This document shows positions 32,935 to 42,734 of a stretch of DNA of 64,000 bases, in pieces. Source of the stretch: Methylolobus aquaticus (GTDB lineage: Bacteria > Pseudomonadota > Gammaproteobacteria > Methylococcales > Methylococcaceae); NCBI GenBank assembly GCA_004168015.1, contig SEYW01000006.1, forward strand, positions 127,425 through 191,424. Direction: 5' to 3'. The stretch's first letter is position 1. The number at the start of each line of letters is the position of its first letter. A model generated the notes under the pieces. It made no database searches and was not told the origin of the DNA. It saw only the letters and a program-made list of their open reading frames with translations. The translations under genes and the position numbers were made by a program.

Positions 32935-33968
32935 TGGCTCAGCGGCCACGGCGCCCGCAGTTCAAGCTCCACGGCGTATTGCTGCTCGACAAGCCAACTG
33001 GCCTGACGTCAAACGCAGCGGTGCAGCGCGTGCGGCATCTCCTCTGTGCGCATAAAGCCGGGCACACCGGCAGCCTCGATCCATTGGCTTCCGGTGTGCT
33101 GCCGATCTGTCTGGGGGAAGCCACCAAGCTGGCCGGTTACCTGCTGGATACCGACAAACGCTACCGGACCACGATCCGTCTCGGCGTGACCACCGACACC
33201 GCCGATGCCACCGGTCAGGTTATCGCCACCGCCCCGATCCCGCCGCTCGACCCCGTGCTACTTGAAAGTGTGCTGGACCGTTTCCGCGGCACGATCGACC
33301 AGATACCGCCCATGTATTCCGCGCTCAAGCAGGGCGGCGTCCGGCTTTATGAACTGGCACGACGCGGCATCGAAGTGGAACGTCAGAGTCGCCGTCTCGA
33401 TATCCATGAACTGCGGCTCGTGAACTTTGCGGCCGATAGTCTCGAACTGGATATCCATTGCTCCAAGGGCACCTACATCCGCGTTCTGGCCGAGGATATC
33501 GGGCACGCGCTGAGCTGCGGCGCCCACATGGAAACGCTGCGCCGGACCGCCGTCGGCCCGTGGACGCTGAGCCAGGCCTGCCCTCTTCAGGCGCTCGAAG
33601 CACTGACCCCGGACGAGCGCCTATCTCGCATCGCGCCGATGGACCTGCTGGTCCCCGACTTCCCGCGCGTCGATTGCGACGACCCGCTCCGCACCCGGCT
33701 CCAGCAGGGCCAGGTCATGCCGGCGCCGGCCGTCCTTACCGACGGACTCGTCCGCCTGTATGACAGCACGGGAAGCTTTTTCGGGCTCGGCACCGCGGCA
33801 GCGGGCAAACTGGCCCCGCAGCGTATGTTCAACCTCGACTTACCGTCCGCCGTGACCTCCGTCACAGTCGGCAACGAAGGTGCTGCCCCTGCGGCTGCCG
33901 AGCCGACGCCCGGCTCTGCACCTTGTTCGTCGGCGACAGGTCACGTTAAAATACCCAATTGTTTTTAG
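32934..33968 (+). CDS. truB: tRNA pseudouridine-55 synthase TruB
   Basis: A 344-aa enzyme (E. coli 314 aa). The start is ATG 32934; a GTG three bases earlier is also possible. The catalytic Asp is in [22 protein letters not shown] (about D49). Further family blocks are [38 protein letters not shown] and [13 protein letters not shown]. The last 30 or so residues are low in homology and rich in Ala/Pro/Ser. This tail overlaps the predicted internal promoter of rpsO, which may explain why it is not conserved. Confidence 0.95.
   Translation: MAQRPRRPQFKLHGVLLLDKPTGLTSNAAVQRVRHLLCAHKAGHTGSLDPLASGVLPICLGEATKLAGYLLDTDKRYRTTIRLGVTTDTADATGQVIATAPIPPLDPVLLESVLDRFRGTIDQIPPMYSALKQGGVRLYELARRGIEVERQSRRLDIHELRLVNFAADSLELDIHCSKGTYIRVLAEDIGHALSCGAHMETLRRTAVGPWTLSQACPLQALEALTPDERLSRIAPMDLLVPDFPRVDCDDPLRTRLQQGQVMPAPAVLTDGLVRLYDSTGSFFGLGTAAAGKLAPQRMFNLDLPSAVTSVTVGNEGAAPAAAEPTPGSAPCSSATGHVKIPNCF
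33924..33953 (+). promoter_or_regulatory. Possible internal promoter for rpsO-pnp
   Basis: Inside the 3' end of truB: TTGTTC at 33924-33929 and TAAAAT at 33948-33953, spacer 18. The AT-rich patch stands out from the GC-rich surroundings, and the rpsO start is 38 bases downstream. In E. coli rpsO also has its own promoter. This is a prediction from base pattern only. Confidence 0.45.
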
Positions 33969-33991
33969 AACAGGCCCTTCAGGAGTTCGCC

Positions 33992-34261
33992 GTGGCATAT
34001 ACCGCCGTAGAAAAGCACGCCGTCGTGGAGCAGTACCAGCGCTCCGCCAACGACACCGGATCACCCGAGGTTCAGGTCGCTCTGCTGACCGCCCGGATCA
34101 ACCATTTGAGCCCGCATTTCGCGGCGCACAAGAAGGATTTCCACTCCCGTCGCGGCCTCTTGCGGCTCGTGAATCAGCGCCGGAAGCTGCTGGATTATCT
34201 GAAGAACAAAGACGTCGAACGCTATCGCACGCTGATCGAAAGCCTCGGCTTGCGTAAGTAA
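33992..34261 (+). CDS. rpsO: 30S ribosomal protein S15
   Basis: An 89-aa protein when started at GTG 33992, exactly the E. coli length. AGGAG at 33981-33985 gives a well-spaced ribosome site for that GTG, so the longer frame from 33959 is rejected. Conserved: [45 protein letters not shown] and ESLGLRK. S15 binds 16S rRNA helix 22 and, in E. coli, represses its own mRNA; such a leader structure was not resolved here. Confidence 0.97.
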   Translation: MAYTAVEKHAVVEQYQRSANDTGSPEVQVALLTARINHLSPHFAAHKKDFHSRRGLLRLVNQRRKLLDYLKNKDVERYRTLIESLGLRK

Positions 34262-34323
34262 GACCCGGCTCATCCCGGTCCATCGCGTCTGATTCAGATA
34301 TCACTCCAGCATAAGGAAACGTC

Positions 34324-36411
34324 GTGAACCCCTTTCGAAAGCAATTTCAGTTCGGACCGCACACCGTCACCTTCGAGACCGGGGAAATCGCGCGTCAGGC
34401 GGACGCCGCCGTCATGGTGGAAATGGCCGGGACCGTCGTGCTGGCCACTGCAGTGGGAAAAAAAGAGGCGTCAGCGCATGGTGACTTCTTCCCGCTGACC
34501 GTCAACTACCAGGAAAAAACCTACGCCGCAGGACGCATTCCCGGGGGGTTTTTCAAGCGCGAGGGCCGTCCGAGCGAAAAGGAAACGCTGACCGCGCGGC
34601 TTATCGATCGTCCGATCCGGCCACTGTTTCCCGATGGGTTTACGAACGAGGTCCAAGTCGTCGCGACCGTCATGTCGCTGAACCCCGAGATCGACCCCGA
34701 CATCCCTTCCCTGCTTGGTGCCTCGGCCGCGCTGTCCCTCAGTGGCCTGCCCTTCCAGGGGCCGATCGGGGCCGCTCGCGTTGGCTACATCAACGGCGAA
34801 TACGTGCTCAATCCGAGCGCCACGCTATTGGATGACTCCCAGCTGGATCTCGTCGTCGCCGGCACCGAACATGCCGTGCTGATGGTCGAGTCCGAGGCCG
34901 ATGTCCTGTCCGAGCAGACGATGCTCGGAGCTGTGCTGTTCGGGCATCGCGAGCTGCAGGCAGCGGTCAAGGCCATCCAGGAATTGGTCGCCGAAGTCGG
35001 ACCCAAGACATGGCCATGGACGCCGCCAGCGGTCGATGAAGGATTGCGCAGCGCCCTCGCCTCCGTCGCCAAGGCGGCACTTGCGGAAGCCTATCAGATC
35101 CCTGAGAAGCTCGTCCGCCAGCAGCAGGTCCGCGCTGCCCGGGATGCGGCCGTGCAGGCTTTGACCCAGGATGGGCAATATGGCGAAAAGGCAGTGATCC
35201 GCGAGTTCGAGAAACTCGAGGAGCACATCGTCCGGAGCAACATCCTCGATCACAAGCGCCGTATCGACGGTCGGGACCTGGCCACGGTGCGCCCGATCTA
35301 CATCCGTACCGGTGTTCTCCCCCGTACCCATGGCTCGGCCCTGTTCACGCGTGGCGAAACGCAGGCACTGGTGGTAGCCACGCTGGGATCGGGACGCGAC
35401 GCCCAGTTGATCGACGCGATCGAAGGCGAGTATCGCGAGTCGTTCATGCTGCATTACAACTTCCCGCCGTATTGCGTGGGCGAGACGGGTGCGATTGGCT
35501 CACCGAAGCGCCGCGAGATCGGCCATGGCCGCCTCGCCAAGCGTGGTGTGCAGGCCATCATGCCCGACACCGATGAGTTCCCTTACGTAATCCGCGTGGT
35601 CTCGGAAATTACCGAGTCCAACGGTTCCAGCTCGATGGCATCGGTTTGCGGTGCCAGCCTGGCCTTGATGGACGCCGGCGTGCCGACGAAGGCACCCGTG
35701 GCCGGCATCGCCATGGGCCTGATCAAGGAAGACAGCGGCTTCGCCGTTCTGTCCGACATCATGGGTGACGAGGATCACCTGGGCGATATGGACTTCAAGG
35801 TTGCCGGGACCAGCGAGGGTGTCACCGCGCTGCAAATGGACATCAAGATCGACGGAATCACGCCCGAAATCATGGAAGTTGCCCTGGAGCAGGCCAAAGC
35901 CGGTCGGCTGCACATCCTGGAGAAGATGGCGGCGGTCCTGCCCACACCGCGCCATGAAATGTCCGACTACGCCCCACGGATCATGAGCTTCACTATCGAT
36001 CCCAGCAAGATCCGTGAAGTCATCGGTAAGGGCGGCAGCACCATTCGCGCCATCACCGAGGAAACCGGTGCCCAGATCGACATATCGGACGAAGGCGTGA
36101 TCAAGATTGCGTCGGTGGACAAGCAGGCCGGCATGGAAGCACGGCGCCGCATCGAGGAAATCACCGCTGAAGTCGAGGTCGGGAAGATCTACGAAGGTAA
36201 GGTTGCCCGCCTGATGGATTTCGGAGCATTCGTAACCATCCTGCCGGGCAAGGATGGCTTGGTGCATATTTCCCAGATTTCCGACGAGCACGTCGAACGG
36301 GTCAGCGACAAGCTCTCCGAAGGAGACATGGTCAAGGTGAAGGTGCTCGAGATCGACCGTCAGGGGCGTGTACGCCTCAGCATGAAGGCGGTGCCTACCG
36401 AAGGCGAATAG
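34324..36411 (+). CDS. pnp: Polyribonucleotide nucleotidyltransferase (PNPase)
   Basis: A 695-aa 3'-5' phosphorolytic exoribonuclease of the degradosome (E. coli 711 aa). The start is GTG. It has two RNase PH domains ([74 protein letters not shown]), then a KH domain ([19 protein letters not shown], about 557-575) and an S1 domain ([18 protein letters not shown], from about 620). It is the last gene of the operon and is followed by a strong terminator. Confidence 0.98.
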   Translation: MNPFRKQFQFGPHTVTFETGEIARQADAAVMVEMAGTVVLATAVGKKEASAHGDFFPLTVNYQEKTYAAGRIPGGFFKREGRPSEKETLTARLIDRPIRPLFPDGFTNEVQVVATVMSLNPEIDPDIPSLLGASAALSLSGLPFQGPIGAARVGYINGEYVLNPSATLLDDSQLDLVVAGTEHAVLMVESEADVLSEQTMLGAVLFGHRELQAAVKAIQELVAEVGPKTWPWTPPAVDEGLRSALASVAKAALAEAYQIPEKLVRQQQVRAARDAAVQALTQDGQYGEKAVIREFEKLEEHIVRSNILDHKRRIDGRDLATVRPIYIRTGVLPRTHGSALFTRGETQALVVATLGSGRDAQLIDAIEGEYRESFMLHYNFPPYCVGETGAIGSPKRREIGHGRLAKRGVQAIMPDTDEFPYVIRVVSEITESNGSSSMASVCGASLALMDAGVPTKAPVAGIAMGLIKEDSGFAVLSDIMGDEDHLGDMDFKVAGTSEGVTALQMDIKIDGITPEIMEVALEQAKAGRLHILEKMAAVLPTPRHEMSDYAPRIMSFTIDPSKIREVIGKGGSTIRAITEETGAQIDISDEGVIKIASVDKQAGMEARRRIEEITAEVEVGKIYEGKVARLMDFGAFVTILPGKDGLVHISQISDEHVERVSDKLSEGDMVKVKVLEIDRQGRVRLSMKAVPTEGE

Positions 36412-36426
36412 CAATCTTAGCAGTCT

Positions 36427-36465
36427 GGGGGAAGGAGGATCCGTACGGCGATCCTACCATCCCCC
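36427..36465 (+). other. Imperfect hairpin in the pnp 3' untranslated region
   Basis: GGGGGA (36427-36432) pairs with TCCCCC (36460-36465). Inside it, GG (36434-36435) pairs with CC (36457-36458), and GGATC (36437-36441) with GATCC (36450-36454), around an 8-base loop. No T-run follows, so it is not itself a terminator. It may protect the mRNA 3' end or be a processing stem. Confidence 0.5.
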
Positions 36466-36469
36466 GAGC

Positions 36470-36505
36470 AAAAAAAACCCAGGTCTCAGACCTGGGTTTT
36501 TTTTT
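36470..36505. terminator. Bidirectional Rho-independent terminator between pnp and the BI-1 gene
   Basis: A palindrome CCCAGGTCT at 36478-36486 with AGACCTGGG at 36488-36496, flanked by an A-run on the left and a run of nine or more T on the right. It therefore works as a terminator on both strands, serving pnp (plus) and the convergent BI-1 gene (minus). It is the clearest intrinsic terminator in the window. Confidence 0.93.
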
Positions 36506-36534
36506 CTATTCCGGGGAACTCGGCGCAAACGACG

Positions 36535-37209
36535 TCAGTCGTCACCGCTGAAAACGCCCAGAATTTGCAGTAGGCTGGTGAAGAGGTTAAAGATCGTCAC
36601 GTACAGCGAGACGGTTGCGAGAATGTAGTTGGTCTCGCCGCCATGCACGATCTGACTGGTCTGAAACAGGATCATGCCTGACATCAGCACAATGAACATC
36701 GCCGAGACCGCGATACTCAGACCCGGCATCGCCGGCAGAAAGATCGCCGCCAACCCCGCCAGGAACGCGACCAGAATCCCGGTCATCAGGAAACCCGCCA
36801 GAAAGCTGAAATCCTTGCGCGTCGTGAGCGCGTAGGCGGACAGGCCGAGGAAGATTACGGCCGTTCCACCCATTGCCGTCATGACGAGCTGACTGCCATT
36901 GGCGAAGTGCGACACATACATGTTCAGGATCGGACCCAGCGTCAGACCCATGAACCCCGTCAGGGCAAACACGCAAACCAGACCCCAGGCGTTGTGGCTG
37001 AATTTGTTCGTCAACCACAAAAGGCCGAAATAACCCACCAGTGTCACCAGAATGCCCGGGTGCGGGATGTTCAGTGTCATCGCAACACCGGCGGTGAACG
37101 CGCTGAACAGCAACGTCAACGCCAACAGTGCATAGGTGTTGCGCAAAACCTTGTGAGAGGCGAGCAGGCCGACCTGTGCGCGGCGAACTTGGGTATAGCT
37201 TTGACTCAT
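36535..37209 (-). CDS. Bax inhibitor-1/YccA family membrane protein
   Basis: A 224-aa protein with about seven membrane helices (for example NTYALLALTLLFSAFTAGVAM, GGTAVIFLGLSAYALTT, FLMTGILVAFLAGLAAIFL, YVTIFNLFTSLLQILGVF). The N-terminus SHKVLRNTYALLALTLL and the end FTSLLQILGVFSGDD are the BI-1/YccA signatures. E. coli YccA is an FtsH substrate and modulator; homologs are pH-sensitive calcium leak channels. It is a single gene, convergent with pnp and upstream of nothing on its strand. Confidence 0.93.
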   Translation of the reverse strand: MSQSYTQVRRAQVGLLASHKVLRNTYALLALTLLFSAFTAGVAMTLNIPHPGILVTLVGYFGLLWLTNKFSHNAWGLVCVFALTGFMGLTLGPILNMYVSHFANGSQLVMTAMGGTAVIFLGLSAYALTTRKDFSFLAGFLMTGILVAFLAGLAAIFLPAMPGLSIAVSAMFIVLMSGMILFQTSQIVHGGETNYILATVSLYVTIFNLFTSLLQILGVFSGDD

Positions 37210-37319
37210 CAGCGACTCCTAAATTAATTAACTCAACGCCCCCTTCGACAAGGAGGCTTACGCTTAGTTTCGAGCGGCTCCCGCCGTGCTCCCGACACCA
37301 TTCCGACACGCCGCCCCGA

Positions 37320-40124
37320 TCACTCTATCAGTGCCAGCCCGGGCGGCAAGGCCTCACCGAAAATCCGCTTCTCCTCAGCCGCGGTCAAGTCCTGGACGCT
37401 GTCAACCAGCCGCACCCAGGTATCCGGCGCGCGCACGGCCTTCAGCCGCGCCGTGACACGGTCCCTCAGTTCCGGCCCGATGTCGCGCTCCCGATCACCA
37501 CTCATGCGCCCGACCAGCACCGCTGAAAACGCGAGCGCCGGTTGCTTGCGCCAGTCCATGCCGACCAATACCTCCAACCAGCTCTCCGCCGTCGCGACGG
37601 GAATCACACCATGGCTGCTCCCGTGGAATGGCACCCGGGCACCGACCCGCCCGAGAGCCCACGCCGTTTCGGCCGGCTCCCCGGGCTTCCTGAGACGTTC
37701 GAGCAGCCATGCCCCCAACTGCGCCTTGAGGTCGCAGGAAAGGCGCTCCAGCGAACCGGCCAACCGTACCATATCCTCATAGCTGCGCTTCTTCGCAAGC
37801 GCTGCCAGATTACCGCGACGCGCGGCCGTCGGATCAATGAAATTGCGGATGTCGCCAAACACCTGAGTCTGTGCGGCCTCGTCGAGCCCCGCTGCGATAC
37901 GCCGCCACAGCGTCCACCATTCCGCCCAGTTCTGAGCCTCCTTCGGGAACTGCAGCCCCTGGCGATAAACGCCCCAGAGCTGGGATACGCGCCAGTCGTC
38001 CAGGGGATATCCCACTCCCGGTCGCAACGTATAGCCCGCCAGATTAAGCCACACCCGCTCATGATCCGTACTGCGCCGCCGATGGGGCAAGCCTTCGAGC
38101 AGGCCACCGAAAACAGCGCGGCAGGTGCCAGTGTCCCAGTCCTCGCGGCTGCCAAGCAACTTCTCCAGTGTACCGCGCAGCGTCCGGACCGAACTCGTCT
38201 CGATCGTGCGGGACTTTCGGCCAAACACCCGCCCGATCGCGGCTTCCGCTTGACCGAGTCGTGGGTGCAGTCCGCTCTCCGGCAGCCGCTTCTCGCTCCC
38301 CGATCTGAGCAGAAACTCTACATTCCAGAAGCGCTCCTCGTCATCCACATCGACGCAGCGTAGCTGGAGCGTACCGACCTCGGTCATCGCCGCACCGAGC
38401 CGGACGATACGAGCATCGCCTTCCAGTTGACCTCCGCCTCCAAACGCGACTGCGAGCGGGGGCAGTTCCACGAAGCGCTCGTCCTCGAGATCGACCAACT
38501 CCCCGGGAACCAGCGGTCGATCATCGGTGGACGAATAGATCTGGAAGCGAACCGGCTGGCCCAGCCGCAGCGAAAAACGACGATCCGCGAGGAACACCGT
38601 CTCTTCCTCGCGTGTTCCTTTCGGCAGGAGACAGACGCCCTTCCGCCGCTGCGAGTCGTCACCCTCGGTGCCAACCAGAAGGACAAAGCTCCGCGCCGAA
38701 CCGCCTTCGATCCTTTGCACCGTCGACCCGGCCCGGGCCAGTGCATAGGCGACGGCACCAAAGGCCACCGCCAGCTCCGGGCGATCATTGCGCAACTCGA
38801 GCGGCGCTCGGCCAGCCCAGGCAGCCAGCACCTGGACGAGGCGCCGCCCAATCAATGGACTTCGGAAGGCACCCCCATTCAGTAGCAGCGCATCCGGGAC
38901 AGCAGGGACGCCGGGACCCAGCGCCTCGGCCAGCAAGTCGCGATGCTGCGCGAGGAAGGCCGCCAGATGCCGCGTGACGGCCGGGTCCGCGGCATAAGGC
39001 AAGCCAAACTCGACCACGCCGCTGCGTCGACGCATCGGCTGATCATCGGCCACGACGACCGGGAAGAAACCCTCCAGCACCAATTCGTGGGTTTCCTGCC
39101 GCGCCAGAGGCAGCGAACGTGCCCCACCGATCACGCGCGACCCCGCACCGAGTAGCGTCACCGGCACTTCTTCCGGCGCCCCATCGACCAGCAGACGCTC
39201 TTTCGCATCGCGACACTGATCGATCAGTTGCGACAGAGCGCTCCCCGACAGGCGCGGCCCGTCCTCAAGGAGCGCGGCCTCCATCCGCTGGGCCAACATC
39301 AGATCGATGTTGTCTCCGCCGAGCATCAAGTGGTCGCCGACGCCGATCCGCGTCAAGGTCGGCTCGGATCCTTGGTGATCGACACGGATCAGGCTGAAGT
39401 CCGTCGTACCGCCCCCGACGTCGCAGACCAGAATGACGCGCACGCCTTCGAGTTGGCGGACCAGTTCCGCGCGGTGCACCCAGAGCCAGTCATAACAGGC
39501 GGCCTGGGGTTCCTCCAGCAGGCGAACCCTAGGCAATCCAGCCAACCGAGCGGCCTCCAGCGTCAAGGCTCGCGCGCCCTCGTCGAAGGAGGCGGGGATG
39601 GTCACGATCAGATCCTGGTGTTCAAGCGCATCCTCCGGGTAACGGAGGTTCCATGCGTGACGCACATGGCGCAGATAGCTCGCGCTCGCAACCACGGGAG
39701 AAACCTTGTCGACATCCGGCGCGGCGCCCCAGGGCAGGATGGCTGCCGTGCGATCGACGGATGGGTGAGACAGCCAGCTCTTGGCACTGGCGACACGGCG
39801 GCCATGGCTCCTGCCACCTAGCCTGCGGGCCCATTCGCCCAACACAGCGGTGTCGGCCGCTTCGGTCGCATCCTGGTGCCAGGGCAGTCTCAGGTCAGCA
39901 GCCGGCAGTTCCCCTTCCGCAGGATGATAGCGAACCGACGGCAGACAGTCGCGAGCCGCCACTTCTCCGGGCCCCACCAACTGTTCGACACGAAAGAGTT
40001 CGATGCTCGGCTCGGCGCCTTGCGCCATGTCCGTGAACGCGACGACCGTATTGCTCGTGCCGAGGTCGATGCCGACCCGATAGCGCGCCGCGCCTCCGTT
40101 GGGCGATGATGGCAGATGACGCAT
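37320..40124 (-). CDS. Large divergent Hsp70 family protein with extended C-terminus
   Basis: A 934-aa Hsp70-like ATPase. The nucleotide-binding domain is intact: phosphate 1 VGIDLGTSNTVVAF (near 17), VTIPASFDEGAR, LLEEPQAACYDWL, phosphate 2 CDVGGGTTDFSLI (near 235) and the adenosine motif LLLNGGAFRSPLIGRRL. The substrate-binding part is not DnaK-like. About 300 C-terminal residues (including LRGTLEKLLGSREDWDTG and YTLRPGVGYPLDDWRV) form an extra domain that I believe corresponds to DUF3731. There is no EEVD-like tail. It is the last gene of the operon, 37 bases after the second Hsp70 gene. Its clients and cochaperones are unknown. Confidence 0.85.
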   Translation of the reverse strand: MRHLPSSPNGGAARYRVGIDLGTSNTVVAFTDMAQGAEPSIELFRVEQLVGPGEVAARDCLPSVRYHPAEGELPAADLRLPWHQDATEAADTAVLGEWARRLGGRSHGRRVASAKSWLSHPSVDRTAAILPWGAAPDVDKVSPVVASASYLRHVRHAWNLRYPEDALEHQDLIVTIPASFDEGARALTLEAARLAGLPRVRLLEEPQAACYDWLWVHRAELVRQLEGVRVILVCDVGGGTTDFSLIRVDHQGSEPTLTRIGVGDHLMLGGDNIDLMLAQRMEAALLEDGPRLSGSALSQLIDQCRDAKERLLVDGAPEEVPVTLLGAGSRVIGGARSLPLARQETHELVLEGFFPVVVADDQPMRRRSGVVEFGLPYAADPAVTRHLAAFLAQHRDLLAEALGPGVPAVPDALLLNGGAFRSPLIGRRLVQVLAAWAGRAPLELRNDRPELAVAFGAVAYALARAGSTVQRIEGGSARSFVLLVGTEGDDSQRRKGVCLLPKGTREEETVFLADRRFSLRLGQPVRFQIYSSTDDRPLVPGELVDLEDERFVELPPLAVAFGGGGQLEGDARIVRLGAAMTEVGTLQLRCVDVDDEERFWNVEFLLRSGSEKRLPESGLHPRLGQAEAAIGRVFGRKSRTIETSSVRTLRGTLEKLLGSREDWDTGTCRAVFGGLLEGLPHRRRSTDHERVWLNLAGYTLRPGVGYPLDDWRVSQLWGVYRQGLQFPKEAQNWAEWWTLWRRIAAGLDEAAQTQVFGDIRNFIDPTAARRGNLAALAKKRSYEDMVRLAGSLERLSCDLKAQLGAWLLERLRKPGEPAETAWALGRVGARVPFHGSSHGVIPVATAESWLEVLVGMDWRKQPALAFSAVLVGRMSGDRERDIGPELRDRVTARLKAVRAPDTWVRLVDSVQDLTAAEEKRIFGEALPPGLALIE

Positions 40125-40161
40125 GCCGTTGTTCCGGCGAACCGCTCAGTGCAAGCCAACG

Positions 40162-42042
40162 TCAGGCGAGCGCGCGTTCCGCCTCCGGCACGGCTCCCGC
40201 GGCACCGTCGCTGGCTCGGACATCGAACTCAACCTTCCATCGCTGCTCACTGTCCCGCGCCACGGCTTCCAATTGCAAGGTGCCGACCTCAGTCACCTTG
40301 GCCGCCAGGCAGACCGGCACGACCTGCCCCGACGCATATTGCTCAGCCTGCAAACTGACCTCGATCTCCTGCAACTCGTCAAGTTCGTCCTGGTGCCAGT
40401 CTTCCAGCCTTGTTCCGACCGGATCATCGCGACGTACCGTCGATGCGAAGAAGCGGAAACGCACTGGCTCGCCCACGATCAGCCCGAACTCATGCGGGGG
40501 CAATGCTGCCTCCGTGCCCTCCTCCATACCGAAGGGCGCGATGCACAAGGCCTGCATCGGCGGCGGGAACCCGGGCACCGCCGGCATCGCACTTTCGACG
40601 CCGACATAATACGCGGCCGCGATGCCGCCACGGATCCGCACGCCTTGTCCTTGACGCACGTAACCGTAATACGCAGCGCCGCGCGCAACGGCCAGATCCA
40701 GATCGGCACCCTGCAGCAATCGCGCCGGCGGAGCCGACTCTTCGTTCAGCCACGAGCCCACGACGTCCAGCAGCCGCTGACTCAGCTGCTCCGCCTTGAA
40801 TACGCCGCCGTTCAGCAGCAGCGCCGTGGGGCGGATCATCCGTGCATCCTCTGGCAGATCGAAGCCCGCCAGTTCGCTCGCCGCACTGACCTGACGTGCC
40901 AGGAAAGCCGCGAGATGACAGGTGATGCGGGCATCTTTCGCATAAGGCAGACCCAGCGTGGTCAAGCCCGTGCGGGACTGCGCGGCAGGCCTGGCATCGA
41001 TCCCTACCTTGGGAAAAAAGCCATCCATCAGTGTGCGAGTCACGTCATCCCGCGTCAGCGCCGTGCGCAGCGACCCGCCGATCAGTGACGAGCCCCGACT
41101 GGGAACGACGACCGGCACCTCCTGGACCTCGTCGTCGGCAAGGATTGCCTCCTTGGCATCGCGACAACCGTGGGTCAGCGCCTGAATCTGCCACGGCTCC
41201 AGGCGCTTGCCTTCCGCTTCCAGTTTCATCTTCAGGGCATAAGCCAGCGCCAGATCCATATTGTCGCCGCCGAGCAGGATGTGGTCGCCAATCGCGACGC
41301 GGTTCAGCAGCAGGTTGCCGTCCTCTTCGGTCACGGCAATCAGCGACAGGTCGGTCGTGCCGCCGCCGACATCCACCACGAGGATGATATCGCCCGGTTT
41401 GACCTGCTCGCGCCACCGTCCTTCACTGCGCTGTATCCAACTGTACAGAGCGGATTGCGGCTCCTCCAACAACACCGCCTGCCGCAGCCCGACGGCATGC
41501 GCGGCCTCCACGGTCAATTCGCGTGCAGCGGGATCGAAGGAGGCCGGGACCGTGATGACGAGTTCCTGTTCGCTCAGCGGCGACTCGGGGAAGCGCGCAT
41601 CCCAGGAATCACGCAGATGCCGGAGATAGAGCTTGGAGGCCTCCAGCGGCGACACGCGCGCCACCTCCTCCGGAGCCTGGATCGGCAATATCGCGGCCCG
41701 GCAGTCCACGCCGCTGTGGCAGAGCCAACTCTTCGCGCTCGCGATGAGGCGAATCGGCGTCTTGCTCCCAAGGGTTCGCGCCAGCTCGCCGACGATGGCC
41801 CGATCTTCGTTACTCCAGGGCAGTTCCAGATCTTCAGGCCGCACTTCGGCCTCGTGTGCCTGGTACAGGAAGGACGGCAACTGCGGTCGCTCGGCGACCA
41901 CACCCGGCGAGGTAAGTTGCGGGATTTCCAGAACTTCCAGCACCGCCTGCTCGCCCTCGCAGGCCCCCAGTTCGACGTAGCTCAGCACACTGTTGGTCGT
42001 GCCGAGATCGATACCGACCGAAAAGCGGCTGGAGTCACTCAC
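40162..42042 (-). CDS. Divergent Hsp70 family protein
   Basis: A 626-aa Hsp70-like ATPase, paralogous to its downstream neighbour. It has phosphate 1 VGIDLGTTNSVLSYVE (near 9), VTVPASFDPAAREL, LLEEPQSALYSWI, phosphate 2 VDVGGGTTDLSLI (near 222), GGDNMDLALAYAL and the adenosine motif LLLNGGVFKAEQLSQRLL. The beta-rich region after residue 430 (YASGQVVPVCLAAKVTEVGTLQLEA) is shared with the larger protein (MTEVGTLQLRC). It lacks the large C-terminal extension and a DnaK tail. The GTG start overlaps the stop of the DUF2760 gene (GTGA), indicating coupled translation. It is clearly not the housekeeping DnaK. Confidence 0.87.
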   Translation of the reverse strand: MSDSSRFSVGIDLGTTNSVLSYVELGACEGEQAVLEVLEIPQLTSPGVVAERPQLPSFLYQAHEAEVRPEDLELPWSNEDRAIVGELARTLGSKTPIRLIASAKSWLCHSGVDCRAAILPIQAPEEVARVSPLEASKLYLRHLRDSWDARFPESPLSEQELVITVPASFDPAARELTVEAAHAVGLRQAVLLEEPQSALYSWIQRSEGRWREQVKPGDIILVVDVGGGTTDLSLIAVTEEDGNLLLNRVAIGDHILLGGDNMDLALAYALKMKLEAEGKRLEPWQIQALTHGCRDAKEAILADDEVQEVPVVVPSRGSSLIGGSLRTALTRDDVTRTLMDGFFPKVGIDARPAAQSRTGLTTLGLPYAKDARITCHLAAFLARQVSAASELAGFDLPEDARMIRPTALLLNGGVFKAEQLSQRLLDVVGSWLNEESAPPARLLQGADLDLAVARGAAYYGYVRQGQGVRIRGGIAAAYYVGVESAMPAVPGFPPPMQALCIAPFGMEEGTEAALPPHEFGLIVGEPVRFRFFASTVRRDDPVGTRLEDWHQDELDELQEIEVSLQAEQYASGQVVPVCLAAKVTEVGTLQLEAVARDSEQRWKVEFDVRASDGAAGAVPEAERALA

Positions 42043-42695
42043 AGTTCAACCTCCGCCGGGGCGATGATCCGCGTGTCATGGCTTTCGACGAGCTTCGGCA
42101 ACTTGACCTGTACCGCGCGCCAGCCACGATGCACCAGCGTCCCGCTGAAAGGTGCCTGCCCGACGATATTACCGGTAAGCCGCACGCTGGCAGCGTCGAA
42201 GCCTTTCGGCAAGGTGACCCGGCTGCTCTCGGCTTCCTTGCGCACCGGTTCGAGTTCGAAGTGCTGATGGATCACCTTGCGACACCCTTCGTGCACGATC
42301 CGTGCAGCGGCGCCGATCTCGGCATCGGAATAGCTCGTGACGTTCTCCTGCACGAAATCGATGAAGCGCGCCTCATTCTGCAGCAGGCTGAGCAACTGCA
42401 AGGCCGCATCGGGTGCCGCTTCGCGCAAGGGTGACGCAACCGCCTCGACCGGGGTCTCGCGGGCTTCCGGAACGATGGAGGCCGCTGTGGTCGGGGTGCT
42501 GGCTGGGCCAACGGACTCCGCAGTACGACCGCGCCGCAGCAACGCGACGATTCCCGCCGTCAGCAGCAGAACCTGGAAGATCAGCAAAACCAGAACCAGG
42601 GCGGCCAGCAGGGCGTGGCCGGCATCAAGGGTAGTCGGCCAGATACTCGTATCTAAATGCATGGTGTCGTGCTTTTCGTTGGACAGAAAGGGCAA
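42039..42695 (-). CDS. Membrane-anchored DUF2760 protein
   Basis: A 218-aa protein; ATG 42662 (MHLDTS) is an alternative start. One strong membrane helix lies near residues 27-52 (LLAALVLVLLIFQVLLLTAGIVALL). A Ser/Thr/Pro/Ala-rich linker follows, then a C-terminal soluble domain with LQLLSLLQNEARFIDFVQENVTSYSDAEIGAAARIVHEGC and LTGNIVGQAPFSGTLVHRGWRA, which I recognise as DUF2760. With the helix at the N-terminus and positive residues (RRGR) after it, the domain is probably cytoplasmic. It is directly coupled to two Hsp70 genes, so it may recruit them to the membrane; this is inference. Confidence 0.8.
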   Translation of the reverse strand: MPFLSNEKHDTMHLDTSIWPTTLDAGHALLAALVLVLLIFQVLLLTAGIVALLRRGRTAESVGPASTPTTAASIVPEARETPVEAVASPLREAAPDAALQLLSLLQNEARFIDFVQENVTSYSDAEIGAAARIVHEGCRKVIHQHFELEPVRKEAESSRVTLPKGFDAASVRLTGNIVGQAPFSGTLVHRGWRAVQVKLPKLVESHDTRIIAPAEVEL

Positions 42696-42734
42696 CAGTT
42701 AACGGAACGAGCCGTTACTCGTTCGAACACGCCT

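Noticed and set aside
33959..33991. Longer S15 from an upstream start
   Set aside because: The GTG at 33992 has a good ribosome site and gives exactly the 89-aa family length.
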